Source: Thioalkalivibrio denitrificans (GTDB lineage Bacteria > Pseudomonadota > Gammaproteobacteria > Ectothiorhodospirales > Ectothiorhodospiraceae). Taken from it: DNA of 32,176 nucleotides. Location: positions 1-32,176 of the forward strand of contig NZ_MVBK01000049.1 in the NCBI RefSeq assembly GCF_002000365.1, read 5' to 3'. Of the stretch, positions 1-9,410 are shown piece after piece. Position 1 is the first letter of the stretch; the number at the start of each line of letters is the position of its first letter. A program made the translations under genes and the position numbers. The notes under the pieces are model-generated. The model was not told the DNA's origin. It ran no database searches and worked only from the letters and a program-made list of their open reading frames with translations.

Positions 1-1481
1 GACGCCGCCGGCGTCTCGATCTGCGGTTGGCCCAGTTCAATGCGCACGCTCAGGTGTTCCCCGAGCTGCCGCTTCACCGCCTCGACCAGACGGCGTTCAC
101 TGGCGGCGGATTTCATGGCCTCGTGGCTGGGTGCAAGCATCAGCACCAGTTCCTTGTCCGTGGCGCGCCCCGGCGCACAATGTTTGGCCAGGTTCAGTAC
201 CGGCCCCGAGAGCCCGAGAGCCGCTACCGTGGCCGTCCAGTCCAGGGCGTCGCCATCTCCGCGCGTCGCCGGCCTGACCGGCGGTGTCTCCATCCTTGCC
301 TGCGGCGTGCCGGCCGATTCCACCGGCGACGCGGACCGTCGCGCCGGTGTGCTTGCGGGACGCTTGCCCGACGCCACCGCACCGCCCGACTCCCCCGCGA
401 CAGGGCGAAACGCCAGCATGCGCAGCATGGTCATCTCGAAACCGGCCCTTGGGTCCGGCGCCAGTGGCAGGTCACGACGGGCGAGCAGCGCGATCTGGTA
501 GTACAGCTGCACGTCCTCAGCGGCGAGCAACCCGGCGAGACCGCGCACCGCCTCGGCATCCACGGCAGCCTCGTCCACCGCCTCGGGCACCTGCTGCGCC
601 AACGCCACCTGGTGGAGCAAGGACACCAGTTCGCCCAGCACCGCTGCATAATCCGGCGCCCGCTGGGCCAGATCGTCCACCACAGCCATCACGGCCGGTC
701 CGTCGCCCCCCGCGAGCGCCTGCAGGATACGCTCCAGGTGATCGCCCGCGAGGGCCCCGAGCATGTCACGCACATCCTCATCAGTGAGCCTGCCGCCTCC
801 GTGGGCGATGGCCTGATCCACCAGGCTCAGCGCGTCGCGCATGCTGCCCGCCGCGGCCCGCGCCAGGCGCATCACGGCCGGCATGTCGTGCTCGATGCCC
901 TCTTCCTGCAGCACCCTGGCGAGATACCCCGCCACCATGTCAGCAGGCATGGCCTTGAGACTGAACTGCAGGCAGCGGGACAGGATGGTGGCCGGTAGCT
1001 TCTGGGGATCGGTGGTCGCCAGCAGGAACTTCACATGCGGCGGCGGCTCCTCCAGGGTCTTCAGGAGGGCGTTGAAGCTGTGCGCGGAGAGCATGTGGAC
1101 CTCGTCTATGAGGTACACCTTGTAGCGGCCCCGGGTAGGGGCGTACTGCACGTTGTCCAGCAGCTCGCGCGTGTCCTCCACCTTGGTGCGCGAGGCGGCA
1201 TCCACCTCGATGAGATCGATAAATCGTCCCTCATCGATCTCCGTGCAGGCGGCGCACTGCCCGCACGGCGTGGCCGTGACACCGGTCTCACAGTTCAGGC
1301 ACTTGGCCAGCACCCGCGCCACGGTGGTCTTGCCCACGCCCCGCGTGCCAGTGAACAGGTAGGCATGGTGCAGACGCTGCTCGCGTAAGGCGTTGGCCAG
1401 CGCCCGTACCACATGGGGCTGGCCCACCATTTCCTCGAAACTGCGCGGACGCCACTTACGGGCGAGGACCTGATAAGACAT
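1..1481 (-). CDS. dnaX: DNA polymerase III subunit gamma/tau (5' part, runs off the window)
   Basis: This is the clamp-loader ATPase of the replicative polymerase. The frame is open from an ATG at 1481 to the left edge (493 codons), so the C-terminus lies outside. It begins MSYQVLARKWRPRSFEEMVG, the DnaX signature. A Walker A motif GTRGVGKT lies near residues 45-52, a four-cysteine zinc module (C64, C73, C76, C79) follows, then a Walker B motif LIDEVHM near 124-130, the sensor segment FLLATTDPQKLP and the SRC arginine-finger motif near 168-170. The last visible part is the start of the poorly conserved tau region. I see no A-rich slippery heptamer of the E. coli gamma type in the visible part. 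The SRP RNA gene lies just upstream on the same strand, the usual ffs-dnaX order in gammaproteobacteria; ybaB and recR would be expected beyond the left edge. Confidence 0.96.
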   Translation of the reverse strand, partial: MSYQVLARKWRPRSFEEMVGQPHVVRALANALREQRLHHAYLFTGTRGVGKTTVARVLAKCLNCETGVTATPCGQCAACTEIDEGRFIDLIEVDAASRTKVEDTRELLDNVQYAPTRGRYKVYLIDEVHMLSAHSFNALLKTLEEPPPHVKFLLATTDPQKLPATILSRCLQFSLKAMPADMVAGYLARVLQEEGIEHDMPAVMRLARAAAGSMRDALSLVDQAIAHGGGRLTDEDVRDMLGALAGDHLERILQALAGGDGPAVMAVVDDLAQRAPDYAAVLGELVSLLHQVALAQQVPEAVDEAAVDAEAVRGLAGLLAAEDVQLYYQIALLARRDLPLAPDPRAGFEMTMLRMLAFRPVAGESGGAVASGKRPASTPARRSASPVESAGTPQARMETPPVRPATRGDGDALDWTATVAALGLSGPVLNLAKHCAPGRATDKELVLMLAPSHEAMKSAASERRLVEAVKRQLGEHLSVRIELGQPQIETPAA

Positions 1482-1548
1482 GGGATCCGATGGATGCTCA
1501 GTGATGGATCGAAGAGAACTCCATCATACAGCAGGGTGGGTCAGTTAT

Positions 1549-1643
1549 CAGTGGTCTAAGGGCTGTCAGTGGTCAGTGGTCAGTCGTCAGTTGAAAAACA
1601 ACGGACCACGGACAACTGACCACTGACAGCCCTTAGACCACTG
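1549..1643. repeat. Long inverted repeat built from GTCAGTGGTCA units
   Basis: Two perfectly complementary 29-nt arms (1549-1577 and 1615-1643) flank a 37-nt centre that contains a further small TTG/CAA stem. The arms consist of overlapping copies of GTCAGTGGTCA. The element lies between the 3' end of ffs and the start of dnaX, so any ffs-dnaX read-through transcript would carry it as a large hairpin. There is no T-run, so it does not look like an intrinsic terminator. Similar TCAGTGGTCAGT intergenic repeats are scattered in many bacterial genomes; I see no transposase or target-site duplication. Confidence 0.8.
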
Positions 1644-1658
1644 ACAGCCTTTAAAGGT

Positions 1659-1773
1659 GGCAACCCGCACCAGCCACACCCCGGCGCCCGAGTCCGCTGC
1701 TGCCGTTGCTCCCTTCCGGGCCTGGCGGGGTTCACAGCTTGTCGTCGCGAGGGGACCGATGCGGGTCACCATT
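1659..1773 (-). ncRNA. ffs: 4.5S signal recognition particle RNA
   Basis: The minus strand carries the SRP RNA domain IV signature CAGGCCCGGAAGGGAGCA (apical GGAA tetraloop and asymmetric loop that bind Ffh) at about 1707-1724. The terminal helix is visible: GGTGACCCGCA at the 5' side (1770-1760) pairs with TGCGGGTTGCC at the 3' side (1669-1659), including G-U pairs. The length of about 115 nt matches the small bacterial 4.5S type. The exact ends are estimated from the helix. A TACACT hexamer at 1818-1823 (minus strand) could be a -10 element, but no good -35 is seen. The RNA works with Ffh and FtsY in cotranslational membrane targeting. Confidence 0.92.
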
Positions 1774-1856
1774 GAGCGGGGGCACGAACCGTGTGGTCGT
1801 CCGTGCGGCGGGCAGGCAGTGTAACACCGCGCCCGCGGACGGTACACCGGACACGG

Positions 1857-3818
1857 TCAGCGGCCGAGCAGATCGTCCACCTGCCGCAACAGCCTGGCGA
1901 CATCCACCGGCATGTGAACCACGCCGGCGAATCCGGCCTGATGGTAGCGGGGCACCTCGCCCGCCGCATCCTGTTCCGAAACAATCAGGATCACGGGCAC
2001 CTCCTCGGCCTGAGTGCCATCACGCAGCAGATTCAGAACCTCCTCGGGCTCGGAGCCGCGACAAGCCAGTTCCAGCACCACCAGATCCGGCCAACCGTGC
2101 TCGCGGAAGGCCTGGTCGAACTCTTCCACTGGGAGTGCATGAACATGCAGGTCCGTCCGCCTGGCGAGCACGCGGCCGATCAGCGGCCCCCGGGCACAAC
2201 GGTCGCGCACATGCCAGACGACAGGGCCCGCGGCCGGCATCCCGTCCGCCGCCGCGGACGGCGTTTCCGGCCGTTGCGCCCGCGGTATCCGGATCCAGAA
2301 GCTGCTCCCGCCGCCCGGCACGGCATCAACCCCGGCTTCCCCGTCCATGAGCGCCATCAGCGCCCGGACGAGCGCGAGCCCAATGCCCAGACCGCCGGCA
2401 CCATGGATGCCCGCGTCCGTGGACTCAAACGCCCGGAACAGCCGATCCCTCACGGCCGGATCGACGCCACGCCCTGCGTCCGATACCCGCACCCGGACCG
2501 AATCACCCGCTTCTTCCAGGCCAAGGCATACCCTGCCGCCGGCCTGACTGGCCTTCACCGCGTTGGACAGGAGCTGGCGCAGCACCTCCTTGAGGCGCTC
2601 GCGGTCACCCAGTACGTACACCTCATGACGGAAGTCGGTCTCGCACGACTCCACCGAAACACCCCTCCCGGAGGCCGCCTGGTGCATTTCGTCCGCACAC
2701 TCCCGTAGCAGTGGCGCCAAGGGAAACGCAGTCTTTTCCAGACTTACCCCACCTGCCTGCACACTGCTGAAGGCCAGCAGATCGTCGATCAGGTGCAGCA
2801 GGTGCGATCCCGCACGCAGGATTTCCTCGGCATTGCTGCGATGCTCGGCGTTCGCCGCTCCGTCCAGACCCGTTTCCAGCAACTGGGCGAACCCCAGGAT
2901 GGCATTGAGCGGGGTACGTAGCTCATGGCTGACGCGGGACAGGAACGCGGATTTCGCCCGATTCGCCTGGTGGGCAAGATCCCGGGCCCTGGACAATTCA
3001 CGGGTACGTTCCCTCACCCGGGCCTCGAGCTGGCGGTTCAGCCGACGGATCCGCTCCGCCTCCTGCCTGCGCCTGCTCACGTCCCGAAAGAAACCCGTCA
3101 GCAGGGTGCGCCCCGAGAGCGTCAGCGACTGCGCGGTGATATCGGCATGGAAAACAGAGCCGTCGCGCCGCAACACCGGGACATCCATGGCCACCCGCAG
3201 GCGCCCCGTGGCCATCTCGTTGAACTGCTCCAGCACCCACGGCAGGGACTTGGGCGGATGAATCCGGGTGACGCCGAGCCCCGGGATCTCATCACGCTCA
3301 TAACCCAGCATGTCGGCGAACCGGCTGTTGGCTTCCACGAACTGCCCGCTGGCGGGGTCCGCGTACACGATCCCGTCGGAAGCGGTTTCGAACAGTGTTC
3401 GATAGCGGGCCTCGCTTTCACGCAGCGCCGCTTCGGCCAGCTTGCGGGCCGTGATGTCCTGGATAAAGGCGATAAAGAAGGCTGGCTGCCCGTCGCCCTC
3501 CCGGACCGGCGAAACCGTCAGGTGCGCCCAGACCGACTGACCGTCAGCACGCACATAGCGCTTGTCCATGAAATAGCACGGCAGCTCCCCGGCCAGCACA
3601 CGCCGCACCTGGGCCCGGTCCCTGGCCAGGTCGTCAGCGTGGGTCACTTCCGCCAGCGACTTCTCAAGCAGGCGTGCGCGCGGGTATCCGAGGAGCTCGC
3701 AGAGATAAGGGTTGACCTCAAGAATCCGTTCGTCGAGATCGACGACGGCCACGCCCATTGCCGCATGCTCGAACAGGGTGCGATACGATGCCTCCCCGGA
3801 AGGCACCCCGCTATCCAC
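1857..3818 (-). CDS. PAS-PAS hybrid histidine kinase with a degenerate receiver
   Basis: This is a 653-residue cytosolic sensor kinase with no membrane segment. Order: PAS 1 (about 12-125), PAS 2 (about 138-250), a coiled coil with the RxREL motif, HisKA with the H-box SHELRTPLNAILGFAQLLE (His298), HATPase_c with Asn419 in LLSNA and Asp447 in the G1 box, then a receiver-like domain (about 532-653). In that last domain the phospho-acceptor position is Glu583 (DLVVLEL), the acidic pocket is reduced to R538-D539 and the conserved Lys is Met636, so it probably cannot be phosphorylated. The start codon is GTG, preceded by GGGAGG with 4-nt spacing. The 193-bp gap to the upstream kinase gene may hold a promoter, but I cannot identify one. 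The kinase core looks functional; the signal is unknown. Confidence 0.9.
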   Translation of the reverse strand: MDSGVPSGEASYRTLFEHAAMGVAVVDLDERILEVNPYLCELLGYPRARLLEKSLAEVTHADDLARDRAQVRRVLAGELPCYFMDKRYVRADGQSVWAHLTVSPVREGDGQPAFFIAFIQDITARKLAEAALRESEARYRTLFETASDGIVYADPASGQFVEANSRFADMLGYERDEIPGLGVTRIHPPKSLPWVLEQFNEMATGRLRVAMDVPVLRRDGSVFHADITAQSLTLSGRTLLTGFFRDVSRRRQEAERIRRLNRQLEARVRERTRELSRARDLAHQANRAKSAFLSRVSHELRTPLNAILGFAQLLETGLDGAANAEHRSNAEEILRAGSHLLHLIDDLLAFSSVQAGGVSLEKTAFPLAPLLRECADEMHQAASGRGVSVESCETDFRHEVYVLGDRERLKEVLRQLLSNAVKASQAGGRVCLGLEEAGDSVRVRVSDAGRGVDPAVRDRLFRAFESTDAGIHGAGGLGIGLALVRALMALMDGEAGVDAVPGGGSSFWIRIPRAQRPETPSAAADGMPAAGPVVWHVRDRCARGPLIGRVLARRTDLHVHALPVEEFDQAFREHGWPDLVVLELACRGSEPEEVLNLLRDGTQAEEVPVILIVSEQDAAGEVPRYHQAGFAGVVHMPVDVARLLRQVDDLLGR

Positions 3819-4011
3819 CCCGCCTCCCTGCGGGGGCTGAAACCGCCCCGCGCACCATAGTCCTCCCCGTCACGCCGCGGCCATTGGCGGCCCCCCGGCG
3901 GACAACCCTAATACGATGAGGCTAGCGCCCACCGGCGATCAGTGAAATAAACCACAGTTCTTGCAGCAGAATTTCCGATGATCGGGGCAATTCGATGAAT
4001 GAACGGTCAGC

Positions 4012-5619
4012 TCACCGCTCATCGCGGTCCGAGAGCAGTTCTTCCACCGTGTCGATCAGGAGATGCATGTCCAGGGGCTTCGTGAGGTAACGGGAGAAGC
4101 CGGCTTCGAGCCCCCTGCTGACATCGGGGGGCATGGCGTTGGCGCTCACGGCCACGAACGGCGTGCGTTGCAGGGCGGGTTCACGCCGCATCAGCTCGAG
4201 CAGTTCGAATCCGTCGGTTTCCGGGAGGTTGATGTCCAGCATGATCAGATCGGGAGATTCCCGCAGCGCGAGTTCCCGGCAACCCCGCGGGTGTGGCAGG
4301 CCCAGAAACCGGATGTCCGAACGTCGGCCCAGGATCTGCTCCACCAGCCGCAGGTTGGCGGGGTTGTCCTCCACATAGAGCACGGTGTGACAGCGGTCGC
4401 CCGCGGCGGCCGGGACCTTCTCCACCCGCGTCGCGATGGCGGGTTCGGTCTCGGGCGGCCGTGTCCCCGACAGGGTCACGCGAAAGGTGCTCCCCCCGCC
4501 CGGGACGGTGTCCACGTCGATTTCTCCGCCCATGAGTTCGACCAGGTGCCTGCTGATGACCAGCCCCAGGCCGGTGCCCTCGATGCCGCTGCCCTCCCGC
4601 CCCAGCCGGTTGAAGGGCGTGAACAGTTCATTGTGCCGCGCCTCGGGAATGCCCATGCCGGTGTCGACGACGCAGATGGCCACCCTGTCTGCCTGCCGGA
4701 GATCGCAGCGGACCTCCACGCGCCCGCCGGGGCGATTGTACTTGATGGCGTTCGATATCAGATTGATGAGCACCTGGCGCAGCCGCCTTCGATCGGCCCT
4801 GATCCATGGATCGTTTCCGCCACAGTCCGGCGGCAGGAGCACCACCCGGGCCGCCGCCGCTTCTGACTCGGCCAATGCCAGACATTCCGAGATCAGCACT
4901 TGGGCGCGCACCGCTTCCATCTGCAATTCCACCCGCCCCTCCTCGATCCGGGACAGGTCAAGCACGTCGTCGAGCAATTCCTGCAGATGGCGCCCGGCGC
5001 GCAGGATCTCGCGGATGTTCTCGGCCCGGTCGGCCTCCGGCTCGATCTCCAGGAGCTGGGCGAAACCGAGGATCGCGTTCAGGGGGGTGCGCATCTCGTG
5101 ACTCATGCTGGCGAGAAAAGCGCTCTTGGCGTGGCTGGCGTGTTCCGCACGGTCTCGTGCGTACACCAACTGCTGTTCCAGGCTGCGCCGCTGGCGCTCG
5201 CCCTCCGCGAGCCTGGCTTCGGCCGCGCCCCCGTGACCCGCCTCGTCGATGCGCACGAACGCCCGGCCCGGATCCGCCGCATCAAGTGGCGTCACCTGGA
5301 CTACATGGGTCGACGTTCCGCCCTCGCCGGGCAGGATCAGGGGATGTTCCAGAGACTGCAACCGGCCGGCAACCACCTGACGGATGCCCTCGGCCAGTTT
5401 CGACATGCCCGCCACGCCCCCGGCGGCCATGCGTTCGCAGAGTTGCGGGAGTTGATGGTCCCGATCGCCAGCACCGAAGGCCTTCCTGGCGAACGCCTTC
5501 CAGCGTCGGTTCGCCCAGAGAATCTCCCCATGCTGCCCCAGCACGGCCACAGGGTCCCGGAGACCCTCCAGGACCTGGCCTGCGAGTTCGCTCCAGCATG
5601 ACGGGGAGAGCGGCGGCAT
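4012..5619 (-). CDS. Hybrid histidine kinase (PAS-like, HisKA, HATPase, REC)
   Basis: A 535-residue soluble kinase. A weak PAS-like sensor (about 10-125) is followed by a short coiled coil, HisKA (SMSHEMRTPLNAILGFAQLLE, His174), HATPase_c (N-box Asn290 in NLISNAIKYN; G1 Asp319 in VVDTGMGIP; GTGLGL in G2) and a complete C-terminal receiver with E417-D418, phospho-acceptor Asp462 (MLDINLP) and Lys514 (YLTKPLD). All catalytic residues are present, so autophosphorylation and His-to-Asp transfer are expected. The ATG at 5619 is the first in-frame start before the PAS-like fold; the ribosome binding site is weak (AAAGG close to the ATG). It is related to the kinases at 6792-9410 and 9407-13072 but does not share their near-identical DNA block. 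Confidence 0.92.
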   Translation of the reverse strand: MPPLSPSCWSELAGQVLEGLRDPVAVLGQHGEILWANRRWKAFARKAFGAGDRDHQLPQLCERMAAGGVAGMSKLAEGIRQVVAGRLQSLEHPLILPGEGGTSTHVVQVTPLDAADPGRAFVRIDEAGHGGAAEARLAEGERQRRSLEQQLVYARDRAEHASHAKSAFLASMSHEMRTPLNAILGFAQLLEIEPEADRAENIREILRAGRHLQELLDDVLDLSRIEEGRVELQMEAVRAQVLISECLALAESEAAAARVVLLPPDCGGNDPWIRADRRRLRQVLINLISNAIKYNRPGGRVEVRCDLRQADRVAICVVDTGMGIPEARHNELFTPFNRLGREGSGIEGTGLGLVISRHLVELMGGEIDVDTVPGGGSTFRVTLSGTRPPETEPAIATRVEKVPAAAGDRCHTVLYVEDNPANLRLVEQILGRRSDIRFLGLPHPRGCRELALRESPDLIMLDINLPETDGFELLELMRREPALQRTPFVAVSANAMPPDVSRGLEAGFSRYLTKPLDMHLLIDTVEELLSDRDER

Positions 5620-5705
5620 GGACCTTTATCCTTAGAGTTTGGAGTGATACTAGACCATTGGCATGGATTTCACACTCCTAGGAGCCTGTCCGACTCATCT
5701 GCACG

Positions 5706-6761
<1,056 letters not shown>

Positions 6762-6791
6762 ATCAGACAGCCCCTTTTCACAAGACAGACC

Positions 6792-9410
6792 TCAGATTAC
6801 CGAGGACGGAGGACAGAAATGCCGGGGCGCCCCGGGGCCTGATTCATCATCTGCCCTCTCGGCACCCCCGCTCAGCCAGCTTTCCACGACAGCATAGAAA
6901 CGCCCTACGTCGATGGGCTTGGTGAGGTAGTCATCGAACCCCGCCGCCATGCCCCGCTCCACCTCCCGGGGCATGGCGCTGGCGCTGATGGCCACCACGG
7001 GTGTATTGCGAAGCCGGCTGTCGGCGCGCAGGATCTCCAGGACCTGGTAGCCGTCCATGCCCGGCAGGTTGATATCCAGCAGGATCAGTTCGGGGCGACG
7101 CGCGGCGGCCAGCTCGAGGCCCAGTTCCGGGGTGTGGGCGGTGATCAGTTGAACATGCTCGTGCCGGCCCAACAGCTGGCTGATAAGCTTCAGGTTGGCG
7201 GGGTTGTCCTCGATGTAGAGCACCAGGTGCTGATGGTCACTGTCAGGCCGCCACGCGTTACCACCGACCGACGCAGGACGCATGTCGCCGGCCCCCTCAA
7301 CACCCCCCGTGGGCAGTTCCACCCAGAAGCGGCTGCCCGCACCCGGTTCAGAGTCCACCCCGATCTCACCGCCCATCATCTCCACCAGGCGCCGGGTGAT
7401 GGTCAGGCCGATTCCGGTGCCCTCCACGCCGCTGTACTCCGCCTCCAGGCGGCTGAAGGGCTGGAACAGATCGGCAATCCGCTCGGGGGCGATGCCCGGC
7501 CCGGTGTCGGCCACGGTGATGCGCACCCGATCCTCCCCGGTGTCGCATGCGGTGACCTCGACACGGCCCTGCTCGCGGTTGTACTTGATGCCATTGGAGA
7601 GCAGGTTGAGCAGCACCTGCTTGAGACGCACCCGGTCCGCCCGCACCAGCGCCGCCCCGGTGCTGCAGCGCCGTTGCATCGACAGGCCGCGTTCCGCCGC
7701 CAGCGGCTCCACCAGCCCGAAGCACTCCTCCACCAGGCCGCACAGATCCAGCGGCTCCAGCGACAGGTCGATACGCCCCGACTCCACCTTGACCAGATCC
7801 AGCACCTCGTTGATCAGATCCAGCAGGTGGCGCCCGGAGCGCAGGATCTCTTGCACGCTGTCGAGCTGGTCCCGGTCCAGGCGGCCGTCGTATTCCAGAA
7901 GCTGGGCAAAACCCAGAATGGCGTTCATGGGGGTGCGCAGCTCGTGGCTCATGCTGGAAAGGAAATCGGACTTGGCGCGCGAAGCGGTTTCCGCGGCCTC
8001 TCGGGCTGATATCAGTTCCTGCTCCGCCCGCTTGCGGTCACTGATGTCACGCACCACCCCGGTGAAGAGTTGACGACCGGCGAGACGGGTTTCAGTGATG
8101 GCCAGTTCGACCGGGAAAACGGCGCCGTCCTTGCTCCGGCCGTTCGTCTCGCCGCCCCGCGGATGAGGGCGTCCGTCATCCTCTGGCCCGGAACCCGGCA
8201 GGTCAGGCATCAACAGGCTGACAGGACGACCCAGGACTTCCTCGGACCGGTAACCGAAGATGGTTTCCGCCGCCGGATTGACCAGTTCCATATTGCCGCG
8301 TTCGTCGATCACGATAATTCCGTCCGGCACGGTATCGAACACCGCCTTGCGCAGCGCCTCGGTACGGAGCAGTTCCGCCTGCTGGGCCAGCAATTGCCGG
8401 TCGGTGCGCCGCAGCAGGCGATACAGCGAAAACAACAGCAGGCTCAGCACCAGCAGGATTGCCGTGCCGACCACGATCAGGGTGCGGTGGAATTCCGCCT
8501 GCGTGGCGGACATATCGAGCATCACCGCCAGGTTACCGACCTCGCGGCCGGAGGCATCAAGCATGGGCGTGTCGGCAAAACGCCAGGCGCGGCCCTTGGC
8601 ATGAAACATGCGGCTCGCCCGGCCGTCCCCGGGGAGAGCAGAACCTGAATGTTCCCGGATAAGCAGTTGCGTGGGAAAGTCTTCCAGGGAGCTGTAACTG
8701 ATCACCTCATCCGGCAACAGGTCCCAGTCGCCTGTGCCGTCTATCAACCCAACGCCGGTTTCCCAGCGTTCACGATCGAGAAGTTCCTTGCGCAGGGTCA
8801 CCGCCACTTCCACTGCCGGGTCGGCATGCAGTTCCCGCAGGATGTCGTAGATGTCGCGCCCAAGCTCCACGTAGCCGATCAGGGCCCCATCCACGAACAC
8901 CGGGCGCACCACCCGCAGCATATAGATGCCGAAGGTGCCTGTCTCGATACCGCCCACGGTCTTGCCCGAGCGTTCCGCCTCGAGCGTGGTGTAGCGGTCG
9001 ATGCGGCCACCCGACCTCTCCGGAAACTGCACCCGCAGGATGTTGTAACGCGCCGGATCCTGGAAATAGAAATGCGCGATACCCCACTCCCGGCGCAGGG
9101 TTTCGAAGAGATCCCGGCTCTGTTCAAGCAGACCGACCCGGTCCCTGGCCGCCAGGCTGGCACGAATCGCCTCGTCGCTCGTAATCAGTTCCAGCAACGC
9201 CTCCATCACGGCGATGTCACGCGACTGTATGCCCTGCAGATGCGTGTAGATCTCGTTGATTCGCTGGCCAATGGCATCGTCCAGACGCCGCTCCTGCTGA
9301 TGCCACAGCAGCGCGGTGGCCGCCGCGACCATCAGCACCAGGGTAAGGGACAGGGGCCAAAGCAGGCGCCCGAGGATGGGTGTGACGGAACGGGAGGCAA
9401 CATCGTTCAC
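6792..9410 (-). CDS. Membrane hybrid histidine kinase with a dCache-like periplasmic sensor
   Basis: An 872-residue kinase. The GTG start at 9410 overlaps the TGA of the upstream kinase gene (GTGA); upstream the same frame is only a shifted reading of that gene. TM1 is at about 13-36, a periplasmic domain at 37-308 resembles the dCache_3 type (FYFQDP...NILRVQFPE near 114-131), and TM2 is at about 309-332. Then come PAS (353-465), HisKA (His489), HATPase_c (Asn606, Asp635, GTGIGL) and REC (about 728-845; Asp779, Lys831). It should sense an external small molecule and pass phosphate to its own receiver. Residues 477-700 differ from the upstream kinase at only two positions. The 27-residue linker before REC has the same length as in that kinase but an unrelated sequence. 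Confidence 0.93.
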   Translation of the reverse strand: MNDVASRSVTPILGRLLWPLSLTLVLMVAAATALLWHQQERRLDDAIGQRINEIYTHLQGIQSRDIAVMEALLELITSDEAIRASLAARDRVGLLEQSRDLFETLRREWGIAHFYFQDPARYNILRVQFPERSGGRIDRYTTLEAERSGKTVGGIETGTFGIYMLRVVRPVFVDGALIGYVELGRDIYDILRELHADPAVEVAVTLRKELLDRERWETGVGLIDGTGDWDLLPDEVISYSSLEDFPTQLLIREHSGSALPGDGRASRMFHAKGRAWRFADTPMLDASGREVGNLAVMLDMSATQAEFHRTLIVVGTAILLVLSLLLFSLYRLLRRTDRQLLAQQAELLRTEALRKAVFDTVPDGIIVIDERGNMELVNPAAETIFGYRSEEVLGRPVSLLMPDLPGSGPEDDGRPHPRGGETNGRSKDGAVFPVELAITETRLAGRQLFTGVVRDISDRKRAEQELISAREAAETASRAKSDFLSSMSHELRTPMNAILGFAQLLEYDGRLDRDQLDSVQEILRSGRHLLDLINEVLDLVKVESGRIDLSLEPLDLCGLVEECFGLVEPLAAERGLSMQRRCSTGAALVRADRVRLKQVLLNLLSNGIKYNREQGRVEVTACDTGEDRVRITVADTGPGIAPERIADLFQPFSRLEAEYSGVEGTGIGLTITRRLVEMMGGEIGVDSEPGAGSRFWVELPTGGVEGAGDMRPASVGGNAWRPDSDHQHLVLYIEDNPANLKLISQLLGRHEHVQLITAHTPELGLELAAARRPELILLDINLPGMDGYQVLEILRADSRLRNTPVVAISASAMPREVERGMAAGFDDYLTKPIDVGRFYAVVESWLSGGAERADDESGPGAPRHFCPPSSVI
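6900..7982 (-). repeat. Duplicated kinase-core DNA block, copy 1
   Basis: This HisKA-HATPase-REC coding block matches 9449-10531 at a constant offset of 2549 bp. The HisKA-HATPase part (7311-7982) is nearly identical in DNA. The roughly 80-bp linker (about 7232-7310) is unrelated in sequence but equal in length, and the REC part is again very similar with more substitutions. Similarity falls off sharply beyond 7976. Confidence 0.9.

Noticed and set aside
1-1481. E. coli-type programmed frameshift in dnaX
   Set aside because: No A-rich slippery heptamer is visible in the part of the gene present; the tau region is cut off, so the question cannot be settled here.
1587-1847. Small minus-strand open frame across the SRP RNA
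   Set aside because: It covers the 4.5S RNA and the inverted repeat and has no protein-like features.
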